This document shows, piece after piece, positions 1-8,901 of a DNA stretch of 64,000 nt. Each line of letters starts with the position of its first letter. Within the stretch, counting starts at the first letter, position 1. The notes below the pieces were generated by a model, which had not been told where the DNA came from, ran no database searches, and saw only the letters and a list, made by a program, of their open reading frames with translations. The DNA is from JADGRA01 sp052143535 (GTDB lineage Bacteria; Myxococcota; Myxococcia; Myxococcales; Myxococcaceae): assembly GCA_052143535.1 (NCBI GenBank), contig JBKQSS010000101.1, positions 12,768 to 76,767 on the forward strand. Reading direction: 5' to 3'. The position numbers were made by a program, and so were the translations under genes.

Positions 1-11
1 CGGCCGACGGC

Positions 12-1379
12 TCACGGCCCGTCGTTGGCGCCGTGTGGCCCGAAGGCCTCGAGCGGCGGGAGGGTGGCGAGAATTTCTCGGGCCTTGTCCACCTTCACCG
101 TTCCGGACTTCACGAGGAGGTGGGCCACCTTTTCCACGTGGTCTCCTCGCGCTCCGGCCGTCACCGCCACGCACCGGGCATGCAGCGCCATGTGCCCCTT
201 TTGGATGCCGACACTGCCGAGGGCGCGGAGGGCCGCGAAGTTTTGGGCCAGGCCCACTGCGGCAAACACCCGCGCCAACTCACGCACGCTCGAGCAGCGA
301 AGCAGCTTCAGTCCGAGCTGAACGCCGGGGTGGACTTGGATGGAACCGCCCACCATCCCCAGCGCCAGCGGCAACTCGATGCGGCCGACCAGCGTCTGGT
401 CCTCCAGCATCCACTGCGAGAGCGGCCGGTACTGGCCGCTGCGCGCGGCGTAGGCGTGGGCACCGGCTTCCAAGGCGCGCCAGTCCTGCCCGCAGGCAAT
501 GGCCACGGCGTCGACGCCATTCATGACGCCCTTGTTGTGCGTCGCTGCCCGGTAGGGGTCGGCCATGGCGAAGCGGCTCGCCTGGTGGATGCCGTCGGCG
601 ATGTCCTTGCCGTCCATGTCGAAGTCGGCCAGGGCCTGCACCGGGATGCGGCAGGTGGCACGCGCCAACCGCCGGTCGGCGAGGTTGGAGAGGATGCGTA
701 GGTAGACGCGGCCTCCGGTAATCTGCTGGATAAAGGGGGCCACCCCCTCGGCCATGGTGTTGATGAGGTTGGCCCCCATCGCCTCTTGGGTGTCCACCAG
801 CAAGTGGACGATGAGGAGCGGCTCGCCCCGGGCGCCCTCCGGCGCTGGAAGGAGGCGTACTTCCACTTCCTTGGCCCCGCCTCCGCGGCGCTGCATCGAG
901 GGGTGGAAGCTGTTGGCCAGGGCGAGAATCTGCTCCCGGTGGCCAAGCACCTGCTGCGTCGCCTCAGTGGGGTCCCCGTAGCCGGCGACTTGCACCTGGC
1001 CCACCATCAGCGAGTCGTCGGCTTCGGCCTCGAAGCCGCCCGCCTCACGGACAATTTTGGCCGCGAAGGACACCGCCGCCACGACGCTCGGCTCCTCGAC
1101 CGCCATCGGCACAAGGTAGTCGCGGCCGTTGACTTGCATGTTGAGGCCGAGCCCCAGTGGCAGGCTGAAGGTGCCGACCGCGTTCTCAATCATCGAGTTG
1201 GCCGTCGCCAGCGGGAGCGGCCCGGGGCTGCGCAGGGTAGCAATCTCCTCGGGGGAGAGGCCGTGCGCGCGGGCAATTTGCTCCAGCCGTTGCTGCAGCG
1301 TGAGCTTGTGAAACCCTGGCAGCCGTGACGACGGCCGAGCCTCCTCGGACTCGCCGTTGTTCCGGGCGACTGCGCCCAT
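12..1379 (-). CDS. mvaA: Class II hydroxymethylglutaryl-CoA reductase
   Basis: Converts HMG-CoA to mevalonate (or the reverse) with a nicotinamide cofactor, in the cytoplasm. It reads 455 residues from ATG at 1379, close to the usual class II length of about 430. Family landmarks are visible in order: the ENAVGTF segment with the catalytic Glu near residue 65, the HNKGVMNG segment carrying the catalytic Lys, CGQDWRALEAGAHAYA with the catalytic Asp, and GHMALHARCVAV with the catalytic His near the C terminus. The ATG at 1379 has a GAGG Shine-Dalgarno 10 bases upstream. An alternative GTG at 1394 overlaps the stop of the upstream isomerase gene as GTGA. The neighbour is the isopentenyl-diphosphate isomerase, so a biosynthetic mevalonate role is inferred, although class II enzymes are often named degradative. 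Confidence 0.93.
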   Translation of the reverse strand: MGAVARNNGESEEARPSSRLPGFHKLTLQQRLEQIARAHGLSPEEIATLRSPGPLPLATANSMIENAVGTFSLPLGLGLNMQVNGRDYLVPMAVEEPSVVAAVSFAAKIVREAGGFEAEADDSLMVGQVQVAGYGDPTEATQQVLGHREQILALANSFHPSMQRRGGGAKEVEVRLLPAPEGARGEPLLIVHLLVDTQEAMGANLINTMAEGVAPFIQQITGGRVYLRILSNLADRRLARATCRIPVQALADFDMDGKDIADGIHQASRFAMADPYRAATHNKGVMNGVDAVAIACGQDWRALEAGAHAYAARSGQYRPLSQWMLEDQTLVGRIELPLALGMVGGSIQVHPGVQLGLKLLRCSSVRELARVFAAVGLAQNFAALRALGSVGIQKGHMALHARCVAVTAGARGDHVEKVAHLLVKSGTVKVDKAREILATLPPLEAFGPHGANDGP

Positions 1380-1390
1380 GCCTTTTCGCC

Positions 1391-2452
1391 TCACAATGTT
1401 CCCATCCAGTCTTTCAGTGGTCCGGCCACCACCTTTGGTTGCGTACGAAGCTCTGCCACGTTGCGGCTGCCGGTGAGGAGCAGCGCCTGCTGGAGCGCTC
1501 CGACCACCGTGTCCACCGCCAACTCGGCCGCGGGTACCCCGCCGGCCTGCTGTGCGCGAAATAGGGGAAGGGCCATGCCGACGATGTCCGCACCGAGGGC
1601 CAGGGCCTTGGCCGCCTCGAGGCCATTGCGGATGCCTCCCGAGGCGATGAGACGAATGTGCGGTCCCACCGAGCGACGCACCGCCGCCACCGCCGCCGCA
1701 GTGGGGATGCCCCAGCTGCTGTACAGCTCGCCGACCTCGCGTGCCGGACCGCCTTTGACGCGCAGCTGCTCCACCCGCACCCAGGAGGTCCCGCCGAGAC
1801 CGCTCACGTCCAGCGTGCGGACGCCGCAGTCGACAAGGCGCCGGGCGACGTCGGGGGAAAGTCCGCAGCCCGTCTCCTTCACCAAGAAGCGCTCGCCGAG
1901 CGAGGCGCTGAGAGCCTTCACCAGGCTGTAGCCGCCGCGGAAGTCGCGGTCGCCTTCGGGCTGGGTGAGCTCCTGGCCGACGTTGAGGTGGAGCGCCATG
2001 CCGTCCGCGCCGATGGCGTCCATCAGGCGGCGCACGCCGTCGACGCCGAGGGAAATCCCCTGACGAAGGCCGATGTTGCCGAGGAGGAGAATATTGGGGG
2101 CGACGTCGCGCACCGCGAAGGTGCGGGCCAGCTCCGGGTGCTCGGCCATGGCCCTTTGGCTGCCCACGCCGAAGGCCAGCCCGCGGCGCTCGGCCACCAG
2201 GGCCAAGTCGCGGTTGACGCTGCGCGCCCGGTCACTGCCGCCGGTCATGCCAGTCACGAGGAGGGGGGCCCGAAGCGTCTTGCCCCACCAGGAGGTGCTG
2301 ACGTCCACCTCGCCCAAGGACAGCTCGGGCATCGCACAGTGCACCAGGTGCACGTACTCGAGGAGGGTGGAGTTGGAGTCCGGCTCGACCTGGTCAGCCG
2401 CGCAGAGGTCCAAGTGCGCGTCCTTGCGCAAGGGAGTGTTGGAGTCAGGCAT
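1391..2452 (-). CDS. fni: Type 2 isopentenyl-diphosphate delta-isomerase (FMN-dependent)
   Basis: Interconverts isopentenyl and dimethylallyl diphosphate, the two isoprenoid building blocks, using reduced FMN. The protein is 353 residues from ATG at 2452, the normal size for the family. A TIM-barrel flavoprotein pattern is clear: ALLVTGMTGG-like glycine-rich start (APLLVTGMTGGS), the LHLNVGQELTQPEGD segment, FLVKETGCGLS, and the phosphate-binding SGGIRNG near the C terminus followed by GADIVGMALPLF. The open frame continues upstream to 2887, but that part is antisense to the divergent DsrE-like gene and lacks family similarity, so the ATG at 2452 was chosen. It overlaps mvaA by GTGA and the two are presumably co-transcribed as an isoprenoid module. 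Confidence 0.94.
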   Translation of the reverse strand: MPDSNTPLRKDAHLDLCAADQVEPDSNSTLLEYVHLVHCAMPELSLGEVDVSTSWWGKTLRAPLLVTGMTGGSDRARSVNRDLALVAERRGLAFGVGSQRAMAEHPELARTFAVRDVAPNILLLGNIGLRQGISLGVDGVRRLMDAIGADGMALHLNVGQELTQPEGDRDFRGGYSLVKALSASLGERFLVKETGCGLSPDVARRLVDCGVRTLDVSGLGGTSWVRVEQLRVKGGPAREVGELYSSWGIPTAAAVAAVRRSVGPHIRLIASGGIRNGLEAAKALALGADIVGMALPLFRAQQAGGVPAAELAVDTVVGALQQALLLTGSRNVAELRTQPKVVAGPLKDWMGTL

Positions 2453-2475
2453 CGGCGGGGCCTCGGGAACTAGCA

Positions 2476-2934
2476 ATGGGGGCTTCTCGAAGCAAGGCTG
2501 TAGAGTTGCGACAGCCCCCGGCCGTGACTGTGGAAACGCCCAGACTCCTTCTGTTTCTTCATAGCGCGGACTACGACCGGCTGCATCAAGGCCTCGCCAT
2601 TGCCGCCGCTGCAGCCGCGCTTGGACAACAGGTAGAGTTATACTTTTTTTGGTGGGCATTAGAGCGTCTTCTCGACGGACGACTGGACGAGCCGGACTTT
2701 CGCCCTCCTCGGCCGGACGTGACGGACCGTTTCGAAACCAAGGGGTTGCCGACGGCACGGCAGCTTCTCGCCCACCTGCGCACCTCGGGCCGCTGTCTTC
2801 TGGTGGCCTGCACCGGGAGTCTGGCTGCGCTGGGCCGGGACGCCGAGTCGGCCGCCCCCCATGTGGACCAAGTGCTGGGGTGGACAAGCATCCTCCAGCG
2901 GACGGCTGGCGTCGTCGACCGCTTCTACCTCTGA
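2476..2934 (+). CDS. DsrE/DsrF-like family protein
   Basis: Small (152 residue) single-domain protein resembling the DsrE/DsrF sulfur-relay fold. The core starts at RLLLFLHSADYDRLHQGLAI and contains a hydrophobic VELYFFWWALERLL segment and one cysteine in LLVACTGS, where family members often carry the reactive thiol. Function is unknown, and sulfur transfer is only an inference from the fold. Its ATG is just 23 bases from the divergent fni start, so either gene's promoter must overlap the other's coding start. In-frame TTG (2506) and GTG (2524, 2530) codons give shorter proteins that still keep the whole conserved core, so the start is uncertain. Confidence 0.75.
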   Translation: MGASRSKAVELRQPPAVTVETPRLLLFLHSADYDRLHQGLAIAAAAAALGQQVELYFFWWALERLLDGRLDEPDFRPPRPDVTDRFETKGLPTARQLLAHLRTSGRCLLVACTGSLAALGRDAESAAPHVDQVLGWTSILQRTAGVVDRFYL

Positions 2935-2964
2935 GGCCAGTAAACCTGCTACTCCAAGCGGGCC

Positions 2965-3972
2965 ATGGTTCTCGGACTCGCTCTCTTTTTCTTCGTGGCC
3001 TTTGTGGTCACCCTGGGGCTGCTCCTCTTTTCCCCCCAGCGCACTCCTTCCACTTCTGCACACGCCGTCCACCGCGAGGCCGAGCGCCTCAGGGCGCTGG
3101 AGGGCGACGCCGAGCGTCGGCGGCGGGACGCGGACGAGGGCAAAGCCCTCGTCAACGAGCTCCGCGCCGAGTTGAAGCAGGTGAAGCGCAAGCTGCACGA
3201 GCAGCGCTCCTCCGAGCGCAGTGACCAGGACTTGGTGCGCGCCCGCACCGAGGTGGAGCGCTCCGCCTCCCAGCAGCTAGAGGTGGTACGGGGCGAGCTG
3301 GCCCACGCGCTGGCCGAGCTGTCCAAGCTGCGAGCCGATGCCGAAGGCACCCGGGCCAAGGGCCGGGGCTTGGCTGTCGCCGCCCCAGCCCCCCCGCCCC
3401 CGCCGGCCGCGGTGCCCCAGCCTTTGGCGCCTCCGCCCCAGCCCTCCAGCCTCTCCGACGAGCGCTCGGCACGCCGCTTCCGTGAGCTCTCCGATTCGGA
3501 CAAAGAGAAACTCGAGCGGCTCGAGCACCAGGCCAACCGCGAGCGGACGCGCGCCCTGGAGTTTCAGTCCGAGGTCCGCCGCCTCAAGGGCCGCACCGAG
3601 ACGCAGCACCGGGTGTGGGTCGTCACCAAGGGCGAGCTCGACCTCTTGAAGGACAAATTCAAGGCCCTCGAGAAACGCCTCAACCGCACCCTCCTCGAGC
3701 GGGACCTCTTGAAGCGCGCCATCGGCGAGCTGGAGCGCCGCGGCGGCCTCACCGCCGGGCGCACCGAGCTCACCCAAGAGGAGATTGCCCTCTCCGACCG
3801 AGGCGTGGAGGAGCGCTCGCGGGCCGAGGCGGAGCGGCTCGAGCGCCGCACCCAGGCGCAGCCCGCGCCGGGGCCGGCCGAGGCCAATGGCACCCCGGAG
3901 AGCGAGTCTTTGCGCCAACCGGTGGAGCCCGCGCCGGCCGCCGTTCCCGCCGAGCAGGAGAGCGCGAGCTGA
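2965..3972 (+). CDS. Membrane-anchored coiled-coil protein of unknown function
   Basis: 335 residues. Residues about 2-20 form one hydrophobic helix (VLGLALFFFVAFVVTLGLLL), which should anchor the protein in the inner membrane. The rest is charged and rich in Glu, Arg, Leu and Ala with heptad character (about residues 35-130 and 170-260), interrupted by a Pro/Ala-rich linker (APAPPPPPAAVPQPLAPPPQ, about 135-155) and ending in a Pro/Glu-rich tail. No enzymatic motif is visible. It lies directly upstream of a sensor histidine kinase, whose GTG start follows its TGA by only 3 bases, so the two are very probably co-translated. It may be a scaffold for that kinase, but this is inference. Confidence 0.8.
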   Translation: MVLGLALFFFVAFVVTLGLLLFSPQRTPSTSAHAVHREAERLRALEGDAERRRRDADEGKALVNELRAELKQVKRKLHEQRSSERSDQDLVRARTEVERSASQQLEVVRGELAHALAELSKLRADAEGTRAKGRGLAVAAPAPPPPPAAVPQPLAPPPQPSSLSDERSARRFRELSDSDKEKLERLEHQANRERTRALEFQSEVRRLKGRTETQHRVWVVTKGELDLLKDKFKALEKRLNRTLLERDLLKRAIGELERRGGLTAGRTELTQEEIALSDRGVEERSRAEAERLERRTQAQPAPGPAEANGTPESESLRQPVEPAPAAVPAEQESAS

Positions 3973-3975
3973 GCA

Positions 3976-5511
3976 GTGGCCGCGCGCCCCGCCCTCTCAC
4001 TCGCCACCCGTATTTTCCTCGGCCACGCCGCGGTGCTCTGCACCTTCGGCGTGGTGGCGCTATTCAGCGTCTCGGAGCTACACCGGAGCCAGCAGGAGAT
4101 GCGACTGGTGGGCCAGGGCTACCTGCAACTCTCCCAGGACGCGGCGGCCCTGGAGAGCTTGCTAAAAAACCAGGCCCAAGAGACGGCGCAAATTGCCCAC
4201 GAGCACAGCGGGGAGGCCCGCGCCGCCCTCATTCAGCTCGCCCCTCGCACCTTCCCGCCACTTCTGCGGCAGCGGCTGGCCTCGGCCGAAGCCACTCTGC
4301 GCGCCATGCGCCTGGACGCCCCGCCGGACGAGGGCCGCACGCTGGAGGAGCTCTCTGCCCGGCTCGAGCAGCTGGAGCGGGCGCTGGACGAGATGGAAGC
4401 CGTCGCCGCGGAGGGCTACGGGCGCTTAGCGGTCGGGGGGCCAGAGGCCCTGGAGACGCTGGCAGCGCACGAGGAGACGGTGGGCCGGGCCGTCAAGACG
4501 CTGCGGGCTACCGTCGAGGCCCGCATCGCCACCCGGGTGGAGGTGGCCGAGCGCCGGGAGAGAAGCCGCGGGCTGCTGGTCATCGCCCTCACCATTCTCA
4601 GCGTCGGGGTGGGGCTGCTCGCCACGGCGCTCTCGGCGCGCTCGCTGGCGCCGGTGCGTACCCTCATCGCCGGGGTGGGAAGAGTGCGCACCGGTGACTA
4701 TGCCGCTCAGCTGCCGGTGCGCGGAGACGACGAGATTGCCCAGCTGGCCCGGGAATTCAACGCCATGGCCCGCGAGCTCGCCGAGCGCCAGCGCCAGCTG
4801 GAGGAGAAGCAGCGTGCGCTCCTCCTGGCCGAGCGGCTCGCGGCGGTGGGGCGCGTTTCGGCCCAGGTGGCCCACGAGGTGCGTAACCCCCTCTCCTCCA
4901 TTGGCCTCAACACCGAGCTTCTGGAAGAGGTCGTCAAGAAAGCGCACTTCGCCGCGCCCTCCGAGGAGCGGGAGGCCCAGCAGCTGCTCGCCGCCATCTC
5001 CGGCGAGGTGGACCGCCTCACCGAGGTGACCGACCAATACCTGCGCCTGGCGCGCCTGCCCCGCCCGGTGCTGGTGCCGGAGGACGTCAACCAGCTGTTG
5101 GCCCGGGTGCTGGACTTCTCGGGGCAAGAGCTCGAGCGCGCCGGAGTGAAGGTGGAGCGGGACCTCGACGCCTCGGCCCCCCGGGCGCTGGCCGACGAGG
5201 CGCAGCTGCGACAAGTCTTCCTCAACCTCCTCCGCAACAGCCGGGAGGCGATGCCCACCGGCGGCACGCTGCGCGTCGGCTCGCGCGTCGCCGGCGAGGA
5301 GGTGGAAGTCACCATCTCCGACAGCGGCGCAGGCATTCCCGAGGAGGTGCAGGGCCGTCTCTTTGAGCCCTTCTTCTCCACCAAGTCCGGCGGCACGGGG
5401 CTTGGCCTGGCGTTGGCCCGGCAAATTCTCGAGGGCCATGGCGGCTCCATCGCCTGTACCTCCACCGCGGCCGAGGGCACCACCTTCCTGCTGCGGGTGC
5501 GCCGGGCCTAG
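3976..5511 (+). CDS. Membrane sensor histidine kinase with HAMP domain
   Basis: 511 residues from GTG at 3976. Two transmembrane helices (about residues 8-30 and 195-220) flank a helical, Glu/Ala-rich periplasmic sensor. A HAMP segment follows (RSLAPVRTLIAGVGRVRTGD), then a coiled linker, an H-box VAHEVRNPLSS with the phospho-accepting His at about residue 300, the N-box FLNLLRNSREAM, the G1 box DSGAGIP and the G2 box TGLGLALA. All ATPase boxes are intact, so it should be an active kinase. No response regulator is adjacent, so its partner is elsewhere. Tightly linked behind the coiled-coil gene. Confidence 0.92.
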   Translation: MAARPALSLATRIFLGHAAVLCTFGVVALFSVSELHRSQQEMRLVGQGYLQLSQDAAALESLLKNQAQETAQIAHEHSGEARAALIQLAPRTFPPLLRQRLASAEATLRAMRLDAPPDEGRTLEELSARLEQLERALDEMEAVAAEGYGRLAVGGPEALETLAAHEETVGRAVKTLRATVEARIATRVEVAERRERSRGLLVIALTILSVGVGLLATALSARSLAPVRTLIAGVGRVRTGDYAAQLPVRGDDEIAQLAREFNAMARELAERQRQLEEKQRALLLAERLAAVGRVSAQVAHEVRNPLSSIGLNTELLEEVVKKAHFAAPSEEREAQQLLAAISGEVDRLTEVTDQYLRLARLPRPVLVPEDVNQLLARVLDFSGQELERAGVKVERDLDASAPRALADEAQLRQVFLNLLRNSREAMPTGGTLRVGSRVAGEEVEVTISDSGAGIPEEVQGRLFEPFFSTKSGGTGLGLALARQILEGHGGSIACTSTAAEGTTFLLRVRRA

Positions 5512-5571
5512 GGACGCTTGGGCGCCCCAACCGGACTGCTAAGCTGCCCGCCCCTCTCGTCCCCTTCCGCC

Positions 5572-5922
5572 ATGGACAGCTTCGTCCGACGCCTCGTGGA
5601 GCGCCTCCTTGCGGAGGAAGGGCCGCTCTCGCGCAACCGCCACTTCCACACCTTCGACACGCCCGAGGGGCGCACGGCGCTGCGCCTGGCCCGCCGTCTC
5701 AAGGCCCTGCAGCGTGACGTCCTGCGCTGTCTGGCCGAGGGAGGCCGCTTGGAGCTCCGCCGCCGGACGGACACCCTGCCCGCGCGGGCCCTGGAGTTGT
5801 GCCTCTTCCACCGGGTGGGAACCCACCGTGCTTTTTTGGGCCGCGAGGAGCTCGAGCTTCTCCGCGGGCTGCCCGGGCTGGCCGAGCCGTTGGGGCCGGC
5901 GGCCGCGCGCCGCGCAGGCTAG
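5572..5922 (+). CDS. Hypothetical protein, 116 residues
   Basis: A short, very basic and Leu/Arg-rich protein beginning MDSFVRRLVERLL at ATG 5572. The same frame is open upstream to 5518 but that segment has no coding character. No signal peptide, membrane helix or recognised motif can be seen; the middle (GRTALRLARRLKALQRDVLR) is predicted to be helical. It lies 60 bases after the histidine kinase on the same strand and is convergent with the next gene. Function unknown. Confidence 0.6.
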   Translation: MDSFVRRLVERLLAEEGPLSRNRHFHTFDTPEGRTALRLARRLKALQRDVLRCLAEGGRLELRRRTDTLPARALELCLFHRVGTHRAFLGREELELLRGLPGLAEPLGPAAARRAG

Positions 5923-5934
5923 CCTGCTTGCGTT

Positions 5935-7401
5935 TTAGGGGGCCTGGGCCGCCTCCCTCAGTGCGTCGGGCAGTGCGTCGGCCCGCCGCGCGGGCGCCGC
6001 CAGCAGCACCCGCAAGGCAGCGTCGGCACCGGCAGGCACCGCTTGGACGTCAAATGGGACGGCGGCCAACAGGGGCGGCACCTCTGGAAGCACGCACACC
6101 ACGCGCAGCCGGCGCTGGTAGGCCAGCGCTGAGGCGAGCGCCAGCGTCTCCTCCTCGGCGTCGAGGACGAGGACTCCCACCGCGCAGGCGCTGAAGGGCC
6201 GCCACAACGGACGGGCCGCGTCGGCTCCCGGAAGGACGCAGAAGTCCAGCCGGAGGCTTTCTCCGAGCTCGAGTCTGGCCACCGTGCCGAAGCCGCCCTC
6301 CAGTGCCGCCACCTCCTCGGGGCCGGACAGCAGGTTGGGCAGCTGCAAAAGGAAGCGCCGCGTCCGCTCGGTAAGCTGGCTGCACACCAAGACGGTGGCT
6401 ACCCGGGGGCGCGCCCCAGGCCGCCCACGCAAAAGCCGCGCCCGCAGTGCATGCACCTCGGCGGCACCCAAGAGTGGGCCCACCTCCGCGGCCACCTCGG
6501 AGGCAGTGACGCGCAACAGGCCCCGCCCCAACAGCTGCGCCACCGCTTCGAGTACCTCGGCGTCCGGCCCCGGCTCCCGGTCCAAAAGCGTGGCCAGGGT
6601 GTGGGGCTCGCGCAGCGTCTGCAGCAAGGAGGCGGACAGCGCGTCCTGGGGAGGCCGTGCGCCGGGCGCGGCCAAAAGAGAGGCGTTGTAAGGAGGAAGG
6701 AGGGGCTCGAGCCGGCGTACCTCGTCGGCCTGGCGCATGCCCTCCAGCAGGGCGTCGTCCATGCCGCGGGAAATGCGCGCGACGCTGGGCGGTGGCCCAG
6801 GCAGAAAGGCGAAACTTCCCTCTGTCCAGGAGAGAAGACGGAAGAGGGCCTTCTCGGCATGCACGGTGCCAAGCGAGGCATCCACTGGACGGCCCTCGGC
6901 CACCACCACCGCGCCCTGCTCCCCCGCCCGGCTGAGTTCGAGCCGCCCGCTGCGCCGGTTGAGTTTCAGCATTTGAAGCAAGTCCGGCAGTGGCAGCTGC
7001 ACCAGCGAGCCCTCCAACTCCTGGGCCTCGGCCAGCTGCGCGCCCGGCGCCCGGGAGAGGAGCTCCTCAATGCGGGCCAGCACCTCCCCCAGCTGGAAGG
7101 GCTTCTGGAGCACGTCCTGCGCCGCGCCCTCCGGGGCGGCGGTGGCCCCGGTGCGCACCACCGGAATGCCCTCGGTGCGGGGGTTGCTCTCGAGAATTTG
7201 GGTGAAGACGGATGGCGACAGGAGGGGACAGGCGTCGTCGAAGAGCACCACGTCCGGGTGGCGCAGCACCGCCAGCTCGAGCGCCCGACTGCCGTCCGAG
7301 GCGTAGTGCACCTGGTAGCCGCGCTGCCGCAAGGCCTTACTGAGGCCGCGGACGGCCTCCAAGTCCGGGTCAGCAATGAGGACTTTGCGAACGGCTGCCA
7401 T
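5935..7401 (-). CDS. Receiver domain plus DUF4388 signalling protein
   Basis: 488 residues, cytoplasmic. Residues 1-125 form a CheY-like receiver: KVLIADPD supplies the acidic pocket, DVVLFDD contains the likely phospho-Asp, and DVLQKPF carries the conserved Lys. Residues about 130-240 match the DUF4388 (PatA-like) domain common in myxobacteria, with the typical LPLPDLLQMLKLNRRSGRL opening. The C-terminal 170 residues start with a hydrophobic strand (RVATVLVCSQL) and alternate strands and helices like a nucleotide-binding or receiver-like fold, but no Walker motif is present. No output domain for DNA binding is seen, so it probably acts through protein contacts. Confidence 0.85.
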   Translation of the reverse strand: MAAVRKVLIADPDLEAVRGLSKALRQRGYQVHYASDGSRALELAVLRHPDVVLFDDACPLLSPSVFTQILESNPRTEGIPVVRTGATAAPEGAAQDVLQKPFQLGEVLARIEELLSRAPGAQLAEAQELEGSLVQLPLPDLLQMLKLNRRSGRLELSRAGEQGAVVVAEGRPVDASLGTVHAEKALFRLLSWTEGSFAFLPGPPPSVARISRGMDDALLEGMRQADEVRRLEPLLPPYNASLLAAPGARPPQDALSASLLQTLREPHTLATLLDREPGPDAEVLEAVAQLLGRGLLRVTASEVAAEVGPLLGAAEVHALRARLLRGRPGARPRVATVLVCSQLTERTRRFLLQLPNLLSGPEEVAALEGGFGTVARLELGESLRLDFCVLPGADAARPLWRPFSACAVGVLVLDAEEETLALASALAYQRRLRVVCVLPEVPPLLAAVPFDVQAVPAGADAALRVLLAAPARRADALPDALREAAQAP

Positions 7402-7431
7402 GCGCTTTAGCCGGCCCGGTGCGTGGAAGGG

Positions 7432-8901
7432 CTAATAGGGTTGCAAGTCATAGGTGCTCTGCAGCTTGGCGACGAGGCCGTCCACCACCGCAACGTCCGA
7501 GGTGTGAAAGCCCCAGGTGGCCCCATGGCCGCGCCGCTGAAGCAGCGCATAGGCGCTCTGCTCGCCCAGCCAGAGGAGAAACTCATGCCGGCCGAGCCGC
7601 TCGTCCCCGGCGACGAAGACGGGGGTGAGGCCGGGGTGGGCCTGGAAATCCCCACGCCGGCCCAACAGGTACACCCGCGCCGAGAGGCCCGGCGGGGCCC
7701 GCTCCAGGCCGCGGGCGATGGCCAAGTCGGAGCGCACCTCGCCCGCCCCGACGTAAACCAGGCCCCGCGTGCCTGGGTCTCGCTGCAACTCACGCGCTAC
7801 CTCAGCCTGGAGCGACTCGAAGAGGCCGTCGGAGACTTTTCCCCGCCGCGAGGGCTCGGATTCGCCGTCTGCCGGCAGCCGCGGCGACTGCGCACTGCCC
7901 AGCAGAAGCTCCACCGTCTCCCAGAAGTCGAGCCCCTCCAGCATGAGGCGGCGTTGCAGCGAGGCCCGGCGCTCCTCCATCCGCCGCCGGCACCTTTGCA
8001 CCAACTCGTCGAAGTCGTCCCCGTCCTTGGGAAAGGTGCTGGCCCCAGCCACCAGCGAGAGCGGCAGCTGGGCCTCGACGGCTTGCACCTCCGGCGCCTC
8101 GCGCACCGTCTGCAACGCGCGGCGGGTGAAGACGACTGCCCCGAAGGCGTCTGTCTCTGGAAGCAGCAGGTAGAATTCCTGCTCCGAGACTCGCGCCAGG
8201 ACGTCCGAGTCGCGCAGCACGCTGCTGAAGACGCGAATGACGGCGCGGGTGGCGGCCCGGGCCTCGTCCGGGCCGAAGCGGCTGCGCAGCGAGCCGAGGT
8301 TGTCGATGGAAAAGAGGAGGAGGGAGAAGCCGCGGCCGTAACGGCGGGCCTTGTCCATCTCCTTGGTTGCATAGTCGGTGAAGTAGGCGAGGTTGTAGGC
8401 CGAGGTGTCCGGGTCGCGCAGCCCGAGGCGCTGCAGGGCGAGGAAACGCCGCGCATTCTGAAGGGCCAGCGAGGCGTTGGCGGCCAGAAGCTCTGCCGCC
8501 GCGCGCGCCTCCTGAGGAAAGGCACCACCCAGCGCGTCCGCCAGACGGCACAGGCCCAGCACCTCGCCGGGGACGCTGAAGGGCACATAGAGCACCGGGC
8601 CGTCCGTCTCCAGCGCAGCCCAGGCCACGCCAGCCCGAAGCCGGGCCTCGGTCTGCGGCGACAGCACGTCCGGTGCTTCGGGACGGCCGGCTGGGCCGCG
8701 CCACACCCGGAGCTGCAAGGGCCCCTTCTGAAGGCACGTCCACAGAGCGCCGGAGCGCGCGTCCGAGGCGGCCAACAACTCACCCAAGACGCGCTCCTGA
8801 ACCCACTCCAGCTCCGGCTGGGAAAACAGCGAACGCGCCCGCTCGTGCAACCCCACCGCGGTGCGCAGCCAGAGGAGTTCCTCGGAGGCTTCCGCGCTCA
8901 C
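7432..8901 (-). CDS. GAF-like plus degenerate GGDEF domain protein
   Basis: 489 residues from GTG at 8901, which overlaps the dapF stop as GTGA. The open frame extends further upstream only as a shadow of dapF. Residues about 20-170 look like a GAF-type sensor (GLHERARSLF to SLALQNARRFLALQ). A GGDEF-type domain follows (YNLAYFTDYATKEMDKARRYG onward), but the catalytic motif reads SEQEF at about 238-242 instead of GGDEF. Nine residues before it RDSD matches the RxxD inhibitory c-di-GMP site. The protein is therefore probably not a cyclase but may bind c-di-GMP. The last 130 residues form an unassigned domain. Confidence 0.82.
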   Translation of the reverse strand: MSAEASEELLWLRTAVGLHERARSLFSQPELEWVQERVLGELLAASDARSGALWTCLQKGPLQLRVWRGPAGRPEAPDVLSPQTEARLRAGVAWAALETDGPVLYVPFSVPGEVLGLCRLADALGGAFPQEARAAAELLAANASLALQNARRFLALQRLGLRDPDTSAYNLAYFTDYATKEMDKARRYGRGFSLLLFSIDNLGSLRSRFGPDEARAATRAVIRVFSSVLRDSDVLARVSEQEFYLLLPETDAFGAVVFTRRALQTVREAPEVQAVEAQLPLSLVAGASTFPKDGDDFDELVQRCRRRMEERRASLQRRLMLEGLDFWETVELLLGSAQSPRLPADGESEPSRRGKVSDGLFESLQAEVARELQRDPGTRGLVYVGAGEVRSDLAIARGLERAPPGLSARVYLLGRRGDFQAHPGLTPVFVAGDERLGRHEFLLWLGEQSAYALLQRRGHGATWGFHTSDVAVVDGLVAKLQSTYDLQPY

